Source: DASRCB01 sp035653295 (GTDB lineage: Bacteria > Acidobacteriota > Terriglobia > Bryobacterales > Bryobacteraceae). Taken from it: a DNA stretch of 28,112 nt. The notes below the pieces were generated by a model. It was not told the origin of the DNA, made no database searches, and saw only the letters and a list, made by a program, of their open reading frames with translations. The stretch spans positions 1 through 28,112 of the forward strand of contig DASRCB010000159.1 of the NCBI GenBank assembly GCA_035653295.1. The letters run 5' to 3'. Every line of letters begins with the position of its first letter. Position 1 is the first letter of the stretch. Position numbers and translations under genes: made by a program. Shown here in pieces: positions 11,051 to 17,491 of the stretch.

Positions 11051-11632
11051 ATGTCGGCAAAGAACATCCTGATGCTGGTGGGAGATTACGTCGAGGATTA
11101 CGAGGTGATGGTCCCCTTCCAGATGCTGCTTATGGTCGGGCACAACGTGGACGCGGTCTGCCCCAACAAGAAGAAGGGCGACGTCGTGCGCACCGCGGTC
11201 CACGACTTCGAGGGCGACCAGACCTACAGCGAAAAGCGCGGGCATAATTTCACGCTGAACGCCACTTTCGACGACGTGCGCGAGGATGCTTACGACGCCC
11301 TCGTCATCCCCGGCGGCCGCGCTCCCGAGTACATCCGTCTGAACCCGCGCGTGCTGGAGATCGTGCGCCATTTCGCCGACGCCGCGAAGCCGATCGCCGC
11401 CATCTGCCACGCCGCTCAGGTCCTTGCGGCGGCCAACGTGCTGGAGGGAAAGACCTGCAGTTGTTATCCTGCCGTCTCACCCGATGTGACCCGCGCCGGC
11501 GGAACATATATGAACGTCGGCATCGACGAAGCGCATACCTGCGGGAACCTTGTGACCGCACCCGCATGGCCCGCGCACCCCGCGTGGATGCGCCAGTTCC
11601 TGACCGTCCTCGGCACGCGCATCACGCCTTAA
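11051..11632 (+). CDS. DJ-1/PfpI superfamily protein
   Basis: A 193-residue protein of the DJ-1/PfpI (ThiJ) superfamily, cytoplasmic by lack of a signal. Visible hallmarks: an N-terminal strand and loop NILMLVGDYVEDYEVMVP with Glu15 where PfpI-type enzymes hold the acidic partner, DALVIPGGRAPEYI, and the nucleophile elbow PIAAICHAAQVL with Cys119 followed by His120. The Cys-His pair is intact, as in PfpI proteases and in YhbO/YajL-type stress proteins proposed to act as deglycases or chaperones. Which activity applies cannot be told. It begins 7 bp after the glycoside hydrolase stop, so the two are probably one transcript. Its 3' end overlaps that of the convergent aminotransferase by 11 bp. 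Confidence 0.88.
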   Translation: MSAKNILMLVGDYVEDYEVMVPFQMLLMVGHNVDAVCPNKKKGDVVRTAVHDFEGDQTYSEKRGHNFTLNATFDDVREDAYDALVIPGGRAPEYIRLNPRVLEIVRHFADAAKPIAAICHAAQVLAAANVLEGKTCSCYPAVSPDVTRAGGTYMNVGIDEAHTCGNLVTAPAWPAHPAWMRQFLTVLGTRITP

Positions 11633-12827
11633 GCTTCAGAGTCCGCAGCCTGCGCCCCGCTTCCAGAAGGGTCTCGCGCTTTTTGCAAAAGCAGAACCTC
11701 ACCAGCCCCGCCCCTCGCGCCGGATCGTCAAAGAAGCTGGACCCCGGCACCGCCGCCACTCCCGCCTGCTCGATCATGTGGCGCACGAAGGCCACATCGT
11801 CCCGAAACCCGAATGGCGCGATATCGCACATGATGTAGTAGGCGCCGCGTGGGACCTGCGGCGCAAATCCCGCCGCGCGCAGTTCCGCCAGCAGCACGTC
11901 CCGCCGCGCGGCGTAATCCCGCGCCAGCTTCTCGTAATATTCGTCCGGCGACGCGAGCGCCACCGCGCCCGCCTGTTGCAGCGGAGCCGCCGCGCCCACA
12001 GTCAGAAAGTCGTGGACCTTCCGCACCGAGGTGGCAATGTCCGCTGGCGCCATCACCCAGCCCACACGCCAGCCGGTGACCGAGTACGTTTTGCTCATGC
12101 TGTTCACGACGATTGTCCGGTCGCGCATGCCCGGCAGCGAGGCCATGGTCACATGCCGCGCGCCGTCGTAAACGATGTGCTCGTAGATTTCATCGGTAAT
12201 GGCCAGCGCATCGAACTCCTGGCAGAGCCCGGCGATGAACGACAGCTCGTCCCGGGTAAACACCTTGCCGGTTGGATTGTTCGGCGTGTTCAGGATAATT
12301 GCCTTCGTCCGCGCCGAAAACGCGCGCCGCAGCTCATCGGGATCGAACCGCCACTCCGGAGCGTGCAGCGTCACCAGCCGCGCTTCCGCCCCGCACAGGA
12401 GGGCATCCGGCCGATAATTCTCGTAGAACGGTTCGAAAACCACGATCTCGTCGCCCGGCGTCGTCACCGCCAGGAGTGAAGCAATCATGCCCTCCGTCGA
12501 ACCGCAGCACACGGTGACCTCACGCTCGGGGTCGTATTCCAGCCCGTACCAGCGCGCGTACTTGTGCGCGATCGCATCCCGCAGCGGCTTCGCCCCCCAC
12601 GTCACCGCGTACTGATTGATGTCCGCGAACAGCGCCTCGCTCGCCGCCTGCTTCAGTGCCTCCGGCGCGGGGAAATCCGGGAATCCCTGCGCCAGGTTGA
12701 CCGCCTCCAGCCGGGCGGCGAGCCGGGTCATCTCGCGAATCACCGACTCGGAAAACCGCTCCGTCCGCACGCTGTGAAAGCGGGCCCGCTCGCGCACGGC
12801 AACCGCGCTCTGTTCCGGTGCTTCCAT
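11622..12827 (-). CDS. PLP-dependent class I/II aminotransferase
   Basis: A 401-residue fold-type I aminotransferase of about the expected length. Motifs: NLAQGFPDFPAP (substrate loop), YAVTWGAKPLRDAIA, CCGSTEGMIAS (cofactor phosphate loop), FEPFYENY, NTPNNPTGKVF with Asn184, TDEIYEH with Asp212 and Tyr215, NSMSKTYSVTGWRVGW with the Schiff-base Lys246, and VRFCFCKK holding the probable carboxylate-binding Arg. The pattern is closest to the kynurenine/glutamine-transaminase-like and methionine aminotransferase group (YbdL-like), which acts on sulfur or aromatic amino acids and 2-oxo acids. The exact substrate is inference. The ATG at 12827 has only a distant AGAGG but has TAAACT 6 nt upstream, so transcription may be leaderless. 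It diverges from the PIG-L gene across 52 bp. Confidence 0.9.
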   Translation of the reverse strand: MEAPEQSAVAVRERARFHSVRTERFSESVIREMTRLAARLEAVNLAQGFPDFPAPEALKQAASEALFADINQYAVTWGAKPLRDAIAHKYARWYGLEYDPEREVTVCCGSTEGMIASLLAVTTPGDEIVVFEPFYENYRPDALLCGAEARLVTLHAPEWRFDPDELRRAFSARTKAIILNTPNNPTGKVFTRDELSFIAGLCQEFDALAITDEIYEHIVYDGARHVTMASLPGMRDRTIVVNSMSKTYSVTGWRVGWVMAPADIATSVRKVHDFLTVGAAAPLQQAGAVALASPDEYYEKLARDYAARRDVLLAELRAAGFAPQVPRGAYYIMCDIAPFGFRDDVAFVRHMIEQAGVAAVPGSSFFDDPARGAGLVRFCFCKKRETLLEAGRRLRTLKLKA

Positions 12828-12833
12828 CGTTTC

Positions 12834-12839
12834 AGTTTA
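12834..12839 (-). promoter_or_regulatory. Possible -10 element of the aminotransferase
   Basis: TAAACT reads on the minus strand 6 nt before the ATG at 12827. No good -35 is visible. The region where a -35 would lie is covered by the inverted repeat at 12857-12874. Confidence 0.3.
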
Positions 12840-12843
12840 CCTC

Positions 12844-12873
12844 TTGACAATGGCCCTATTCTCGATAGAGAAT
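12844..12873 (+). promoter_or_regulatory. Sigma-70-like promoter of the PIG-L gene, probably leaderless
   Basis: A perfect TTGACA (12844-12849), an 18-nt spacer and GAGAAT (12868-12873, 4 of 6 consensus). Start of transcription is predicted near 12880, the A of the ATG. The longer open frame starts with the TTG of this same hexamer, which is a further reason not to place the protein start there. Confidence 0.5.
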
Positions 12874-12874
12874 A
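12857..12874. promoter_or_regulatory. Perfect 18-bp inverted repeat, candidate repressor operator
   Basis: TATTCTC (12857-12863), GATA, GAGAATA (12868-12874): two exact 7-bp arms around a 4-bp centre. It overlaps the spacer and -10 of the PIG-L promoter and the upstream promoter zone of the divergent aminotransferase, so a dimeric repressor bound here could control both. No regulator gene is encoded in the window. Confidence 0.55.
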
Positions 12875-12879
12875 TACAC

Positions 12880-13596
12880 ATGGCGAGCGCAGCGGCAATT
12901 CCGGCTCATTATTCATATGGTTCGGACCAGGACCTTCAAGCCATGCTCGGCCGCCCCATCGAGAGCGACCGCCTGCACGTTGTCGTGATCGGCGCCCATC
13001 CTGATGATCCGGAAACGGGCTGCGGTGGAACCATAGCCAAGCTGACCGGAGATGGCCATGCCGTCACCATCGTCTACCTGACCCGAGGCGAAGCCGGCGT
13101 GCGCGGCGGCGATCACGCCACGACCGCGCGCGTACGCACCACCGAAGCCATCACCGGCGCCAGACTGCTCGGCGCCCGCGCGGTCTTCGCCAACCAAATC
13201 GACGGCAAAACCAGCGCCGGACCACTGGACCAGCAGCGCTTCACCACGCTGCTCCGCTCCCTCAGACCGGATGTCGTCCTGACGCACTGGCCGCATGACA
13301 CCCATCCGGACCACCGCAATACCGCGCAACTGACCGAGACGGCGTGGGAGGATCTGGGACACCGATTCGCGCTCGTCTATTACGAGGTGATGACTGGCAT
13401 CCAAACCCAGGATTTCCAGCCAAATCTTTACGTTGACGTGTCGCTGACCGAATATGAGAAGCGCGCCGCCATCTACGCGCATGTCTGCCAGCGCCCGCAG
13501 CGGTTCTATCCCTACCACGTCCGCATGGAGCAAACACGCGGAGCGGAAGCGAGCCTGCCCCGCGCCGAAGCATTCCGGGTTGCTGGGCGGTCCTGA
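12880..13596 (+). CDS. PIG-L family N-acetylglucosaminyl deacetylase-like protein
   Basis: A 238-residue protein counted from the ATG at 12880. The open frame reaches back to a TTG at 12844, but that TTG is the -35 hexamer of a good promoter. The family signature is clear: VVVIGAHPDDPETGCGGT with His40, Asp42 and Asp43, and HDTHPDHRNT with His142 and His145. His40, Asp43 and His145 are the expected zinc ligands and Asp42 the general base. Family members (PIG-L, MshB, BshB) are zinc hydrolases that remove N-acetyl groups from GlcNAc-containing molecules such as mycothiol or bacillithiol precursors. The true substrate here is unknown, and no partner ligase for a low-molecular-weight thiol is visible in this window. 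No signal peptide is evident, so it is probably cytoplasmic. It is followed after 123-135 bp by an ADOP permease. Confidence 0.9.
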   Translation: MASAAAIPAHYSYGSDQDLQAMLGRPIESDRLHVVVIGAHPDDPETGCGGTIAKLTGDGHAVTIVYLTRGEAGVRGGDHATTARVRTTEAITGARLLGARAVFANQIDGKTSAGPLDQQRFTTLLRSLRPDVVLTHWPHDTHPDHRNTAQLTETAWEDLGHRFALVYYEVMTGIQTQDFQPNLYVDVSLTEYEKRAAIYAHVCQRPQRFYPYHVRMEQTRGAEASLPRAEAFRVAGRS

Positions 13597-13664
13597 GCCC
13601 GCCCGCGGCCCTCAAAAATCGCACAACTTTTCCGCCCGGCACGAGTATCACGGATAGTTCGGGA

Positions 13665-13678
13665 ACCGGCGCGCCGGT
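13665..13678. repeat. 14-bp perfect palindrome upstream of the second ADOP gene
   Basis: ACCGGCGCGCCGGT is self-complementary over all 14 bases, 41-54 bp before the probable start of the permease. It may be an operator, but short GC palindromes arise easily in GC-rich DNA. Confidence 0.35.
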
Positions 13679-13731
13679 CGCCCGTACTTCTCGAAGGAGT
13701 GTCTTTTCTATGACCGTCCGTGGAGGGCAAG

Positions 13732-16296
13732 GTGTTGCGTGAATTGCGAGAGGCGCTGCGGCAGCTGCGTAAAACCCCGGGGGTCGCTCTCACGGCGATC
13801 GTCACCCTGATGCTCGGCATCGGAGCCACGACGGCCATCTTCACGCTCGTGCAGCAGGTAATGCTGAGATCCCTGCCCGTAACCCGGCCGGACGAACTGT
13901 GGAAGATTGGAGACAAGATCCTGTGCTGCAACTGGGGTGGCTATACCCAGGGTGACGACGGCGATTTTTCACTATTCTCCTGGGAGGCGTATCAGAACTT
14001 TCGCGCCCACACGCCCGAGTTCGCCGACCTCGCCGCACTTCAGGCCGGCAATGCGCCGCTCGGCGTCCGCAGAGCAGGATCTCCGGCTCAGGCCGATACC
14101 CGCAACGGCCAGTTTGTCTCCGGGAACTTCTTCCGCACCCTTGGCGTGCACGCCTGGATCGGCCGGCTGATGACCGACGCAGACGACCGCGAGGGCGCGC
14201 CCCCGGTGGCCGTTATGAGCTACCGCATCTGGCGCGACAAATACGGCGCGGACCCGTCGGTGGTTGGAGCGGCGTACCAGATCAACGGCCACCCGTTCAC
14301 CGTGATTGGCGTTGCGCCCCCGGGATTCTATGGCGCCAAGCTGGCCGGCTGGGGCATGCCCGATCTTTGGATCCCAGTTACCACCGAACCGCTGATCGAC
14401 GGCGACACGGCTCGGCTGAAAAGGGCCAACAGCAACTTCCTGGACCTGCTCGGCCGAGTCCGTCCGGGAGTGAATCCGAAATCTCTCGAAGCGAAGCTGA
14501 AGGTGGAACTGCACGACTGGCTGGCCAGCCACGTGCCCGACATGGAGCCCGGGGAAAAGGAGACCTGGCGGCGGCAGACCCTGCACCTCGTTCGCGGCGG
14601 CGCGGGCGTCGCCGCCATGCGCGATCAGTACGAGGCTGGGCTGAAGCTGCTGCTCATTGCCGCCGGCTGTGTCCTGCTGGTGGCCTGCGCCAACCTTGCC
14701 AATCTCATGCTCGCGCGTGGGTTGAAGGATCGGGCGCAGACCTCCATCCGCGTTGCGCTCGGCGCCTCGCGCACTCGGCTTATTCGCAGAGTGCTCGTCG
14801 AATCCACGCTGCTTGCGGTAGCCGGAGGAGTGTTGGGCATCGCAGTCGCTTATGCCGGCACAAAGTTAATTGTTCATCTCGCGTTCCAAATCGGCGGGCC
14901 AAACAACTATGTCCCCATCGACGCCACACCATCCTGGCCAGTCCTGCTGTTCACTCTCGCGCTATCGGTGCTCACGGGCGTGCTCTTTGGCATCGCTCCG
15001 GCGTGGATGACCTCACGCGCCGATCCCGCGGATGCGTTGCGCGGGGCGGGCCGGTCCGTGGGCGCCGGACGCTCGTGGACGCAGAAGTCGCTGGTGGTGG
15101 CGCAGATCGCGGTGTCCGTCGTCCTGTTATCCGCCGCGGCCCTGCTCGGCCGGAGTCTGCGCAACCTCGAACATCAGAACTTCGGTTTCGAAACCAGGGA
15201 CCGCTACATCGCGTGGATCAATCCTATGCTCGGCACTTACAAGCCGGAACAGCTGGAGCCTTTGTTCCGGCAGATTAACGACGCATTACTCCGGATTCCT
15301 GGCGTGCGAATGGTGTCGGCCGCGCTCTATGCGCCGATGACCGGCGACAGCTGGAACACCTCAGTGCGTATCGAAGGACGGCCCGAGCCCTCGGTAAAAG
15401 AAGACAATGGCGCGGGCTGGGCGCGCGTCACGCCGGGCTTCTTTGAAAGTATCGGCGCCAGAATCGTCGTCGGCCGGCCATTTACGGACCAGGATACGGC
15501 GGCCGCCCGCAACGTGGCGATCGTCAACCAGGCTTTCGTCAAAAGGTTTTTCAAAGGCGAGAACCCGATCGGTCAGCACTTCGGCCCAGGCAGGACCAAA
15601 TACTCGGCAACGTACGAAATTGTCGGCGTTACGAACGACATGCGGTATATGACTTACGGCTACCGAAAACCCGTGCGCCCCATGTTTTGGATGCCGGAAG
15701 CACAAACTGCACACTACGACGACCCGGCTTACCAGAGCGGCGAAACCTGGTCTCATTATCTCTATAACATCGTGCTTTGGGCTCCCGGCAAACAGCCGGA
15801 TATCGAGGCGAATGTCCGCAGGACGCTCGCGGGCGTGGATCCCAACTTAGTGCTCTACGGTGTTGACCCGTACACGAACGTTGTAAGTGCCGACTTCCAG
15901 CAGGAGAACATGATCGCTACCCTGACAACGTTGTTCGGCGTGCTTGGGCTCGTACTGGCTGCCGTCGGCCTGTACGGCGTGCTCGCCTACATCGTGGAAC
16001 GCCGGACGGGGGAAATCGGCGTGCGGATGGCGCTCGGCGCCAATCGCGCCAGGGTTATAAAGATGGTGCTCGGCGGCGCCTTTGGACAGGTCGGCGTCGG
16101 ACTGGCTCTCGGTATCCCCGCTGCCATCGCCGCCGGCACGCTGATGACCACGCAGTTGTTCGGGGTCAGCCCATGGGACCCGGCGATGCTCCTGCTCGCG
16201 GTGTTGTTACTCGCCCTGGCGGCCCTGATCGCATCGCTGATCCCCGCCTGGCGCGCCTCAGCAATCGAGCCGATGGTGGCCCTGCGCACCGAGTAA
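13732..16296 (+). CDS. ADOP-type (MacB/FtsX-like) orphan permease, second copy
   Basis: An 854-residue protein from the GTG at 13732; the frame also allows a GTG at 13720. GGAGGG at 13722-13727, 4 nt before the second GTG, favours the shorter form, whose N-terminus (LRELREALRQLRKTPG) matches the ADOP family pattern. Architecture: membrane segment at about 20-45 (LMLGIGATTAIFTLV), MacB-type periplasmic domain, membrane cluster at about 300-430 (LLVACANLANLMLARGLKDRA), segment near 460, a second periplasmic domain (GENPIGQHFG), the last FtsX membrane cluster (GEIGVRMALGANRARVIKMVLG) and the terminal PAWRASAIEPMVALRTE. It is only distantly similar to the first copy at 6564-8978, so this is not a recent duplication. 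No ATPase is nearby. An 11-codon mini-frame (13710-13742) with an AAGGAG site overlaps the start and could couple translation. Confidence 0.9.
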   Translation: MLRELREALRQLRKTPGVALTAIVTLMLGIGATTAIFTLVQQVMLRSLPVTRPDELWKIGDKILCCNWGGYTQGDDGDFSLFSWEAYQNFRAHTPEFADLAALQAGNAPLGVRRAGSPAQADTRNGQFVSGNFFRTLGVHAWIGRLMTDADDREGAPPVAVMSYRIWRDKYGADPSVVGAAYQINGHPFTVIGVAPPGFYGAKLAGWGMPDLWIPVTTEPLIDGDTARLKRANSNFLDLLGRVRPGVNPKSLEAKLKVELHDWLASHVPDMEPGEKETWRRQTLHLVRGGAGVAAMRDQYEAGLKLLLIAAGCVLLVACANLANLMLARGLKDRAQTSIRVALGASRTRLIRRVLVESTLLAVAGGVLGIAVAYAGTKLIVHLAFQIGGPNNYVPIDATPSWPVLLFTLALSVLTGVLFGIAPAWMTSRADPADALRGAGRSVGAGRSWTQKSLVVAQIAVSVVLLSAAALLGRSLRNLEHQNFGFETRDRYIAWINPMLGTYKPEQLEPLFRQINDALLRIPGVRMVSAALYAPMTGDSWNTSVRIEGRPEPSVKEDNGAGWARVTPGFFESIGARIVVGRPFTDQDTAAARNVAIVNQAFVKRFFKGENPIGQHFGPGRTKYSATYEIVGVTNDMRYMTYGYRKPVRPMFWMPEAQTAHYDDPAYQSGETWSHYLYNIVLWAPGKQPDIEANVRRTLAGVDPNLVLYGVDPYTNVVSADFQQENMIATLTTLFGVLGLVLAAVGLYGVLAYIVERRTGEIGVRMALGANRARVIKMVLGGAFGQVGVGLALGIPAAIAAGTLMTTQLFGVSPWDPAMLLLAVLLLALAALIASLIPAWRASAIEPMVALRTE

Positions 16297-16329
16297 GCAG
16301 TATGTCGGGGTGGGGGCCGCCCGGCAGGG

Positions 16330-16335
16330 TACGCT
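16330..16335 (+). promoter_or_regulatory. Possible -10 element of the DUF72 gene
   Basis: TACGCT ends 7 nt before the GTG at 16343, is preceded by GG as in the VOC promoter, and there is no ribosome-binding site. I see no matching -35. If real, it predicts a leaderless transcript and supports GTG 16343 as the start. Confidence 0.3.
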
Positions 16336-16342
16336 GGTCGGA

Positions 16343-17107
16343 GTGACAGAGACCCGGTGCTTCGTGGGCTGTTGTGGCTGGACCGAAGCACAGGCCCGTT
16401 ACGTCGTTGATTTCCCGACCATCGAGCTACAGACAACCTTCTATCAACCTCCCGCTGACGCGGTTGCGAAACGGTGGAGATCCCAGGCGCCGCCGGGCTT
16501 CCGCTTCTGCATGAAGGCCTGGCAACTCATAACGCATACGCCCTCGAGCCCCACCTACCGGCGCTTGAAGTCAGGAATCAGTGCGACAGAACGAAACCTT
16601 TACGGCAGCTTCCAGCCAACCGACCAGGTCATGCTGGCATGGGAGCGCACTCGCGACATAGCCCGGATCGTTGAGGCCGACGTCATCGTGTTTCAATGCC
16701 CGAGGTCGTTCCTTCCAACCACTGAGAACACTCGCAATCTCACTGCCTTCTTTCGCCAGATTGAGCGTGACAATCGCGTTTTTGCCTGGGAGCCCCGAGG
16801 TGACGATTGGCGGCCCGATCTGATTCGCCATCTCTGCGCCGAAAACAGCCTGATCCACTGTGTGGACCCATTCAAATCCGACCCTGTGTTCGGAGATCGT
16901 TTGTACTGGCGCCTTAACGGCAGAACAGGATACCGCTACCAGTACACCGACGAAGATCTGATTGAGTTGCAGGCGAAGCTGGCCCGAGCGTCCGTGCCCG
17001 GCCCCAATTACATCATGTTCAACAACATCTACTCCAGGCAGGATGCTGAGCGTTTCCAGCGCCGCCGGCCTGCGTCAGCGACGACACCGGCCCAGCAACT
17101 GCTGTAG
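16343..17107 (+). CDS. DUF72 (YecE-like) protein
   Basis: A 254-residue protein of the DUF72 family, a TIM-barrel-like family of unknown biochemical function. Hallmarks: FVGCCGW at the N-terminus, FPTIELQTTFYQPP, the substrate-pocket-like GFRFCMKAWQLITH, VIVFQCPRSF, FAWEPRGDDW, HCVDPFK, YWRLNGRTGYRYQYTDEDL and YIMFNNIYSRQDAERF. These are the typical DUF72 blocks in order. The frame extends to a GTG at 16310, but the family normally begins only a few residues before the VG-x-x-GW block, which fits GTG 16343. It lies 46 bp after the ADOP stop. Its stop is 9 bp from that of the convergent PspC gene, so there is almost no room for a terminator. Function and partners are unknown. Confidence 0.87.
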   Translation: MTETRCFVGCCGWTEAQARYVVDFPTIELQTTFYQPPADAVAKRWRSQAPPGFRFCMKAWQLITHTPSSPTYRRLKSGISATERNLYGSFQPTDQVMLAWERTRDIARIVEADVIVFQCPRSFLPTTENTRNLTAFFRQIERDNRVFAWEPRGDDWRPDLIRHLCAENSLIHCVDPFKSDPVFGDRLYWRLNGRTGYRYQYTDEDLIELQAKLARASVPGPNYIMFNNIYSRQDAERFQRRRPASATTPAQQLL

Positions 17108-17116
17108 TTGGAAAGG

Positions 17117-17443
17117 TCAGACTGTCCGCGGCGCCGTTACTGCTGTCGGCGCAGTGTCCAGCGGCATCACGATCCAGGCAATGATGTACGCGATGATGCC
17201 CACCAGCGGCACGGGCCAGATCACCAGCACGATCCACAGAATCCGCACCAGCGTAATGTCCACCCCGAAGTAGTGCGAGAACCCCGCGCAGACACCCGCG
17301 ATTTTCTGGTCGGCGGCCGAGCGCACCAGCCGCCGCGATCCGCCCGGAGCCCCCGCGCCCGGCGCATTCACGGTCGCCGCGCCGCAGTTGTGGCAAAAGC
17401 GGACGGTCTCTTCGAGTTGGGTCCCACAGCGAGTGCAAAACAT
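17117..17443 (-). CDS. Zinc-ribbon and PspC domain membrane protein
   Basis: A 108-residue protein. The ATG at 17443 has GGAGG on its strand 5 nt upstream (17449-17453), so the 4-residue longer form is unlikely. Residues 1-21 form a zinc ribbon (Cys3, Cys6, Cys17, Cys20). After a Gly/Ala/Pro-rich linker, residues about 40-98 form a PspC domain: LVRSAADQKIAGVCAGFSHY, FGVDITLVRILWI, then a hydrophobic membrane stretch ending in WIVMPLD. PspC proteins are inner-membrane components tied to the phage-shock envelope-stress response in enterobacteria. Zinc-ribbon fusions are common in other phyla, where the role is less clear. No pspA or pspF is present nearby. It diverges from the MATE gene with 48 bp between start codons. 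Confidence 0.9.
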   Translation of the reverse strand: MFCTRCGTQLEETVRFCHNCGAATVNAPGAGAPGGSRRLVRSAADQKIAGVCAGFSHYFGVDITLVRILWIVLVIWPVPLVGIIAYIIAWIVMPLDTAPTAVTAPRTV

Positions 17444-17491
17444 ACCAGCCTCCAAATCTCAGGTACGAAACCCGGAGGCGAATTGTTCACA

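Noticed and set aside
16302..16346. A 14-codon leader peptide before the DUF72 gene
   Set aside because: It overlaps the GTG start by GTGA, but it has no ribosome-binding site and no regulatory codon run, so it is noted only alongside the ADOP mini-frame.
17108..17491. 128-residue N-terminal extension of the MATE protein
   Set aside because: It is antisense to the PspC gene, Arg/His-rich, and MATE proteins normally start just before the first helix.
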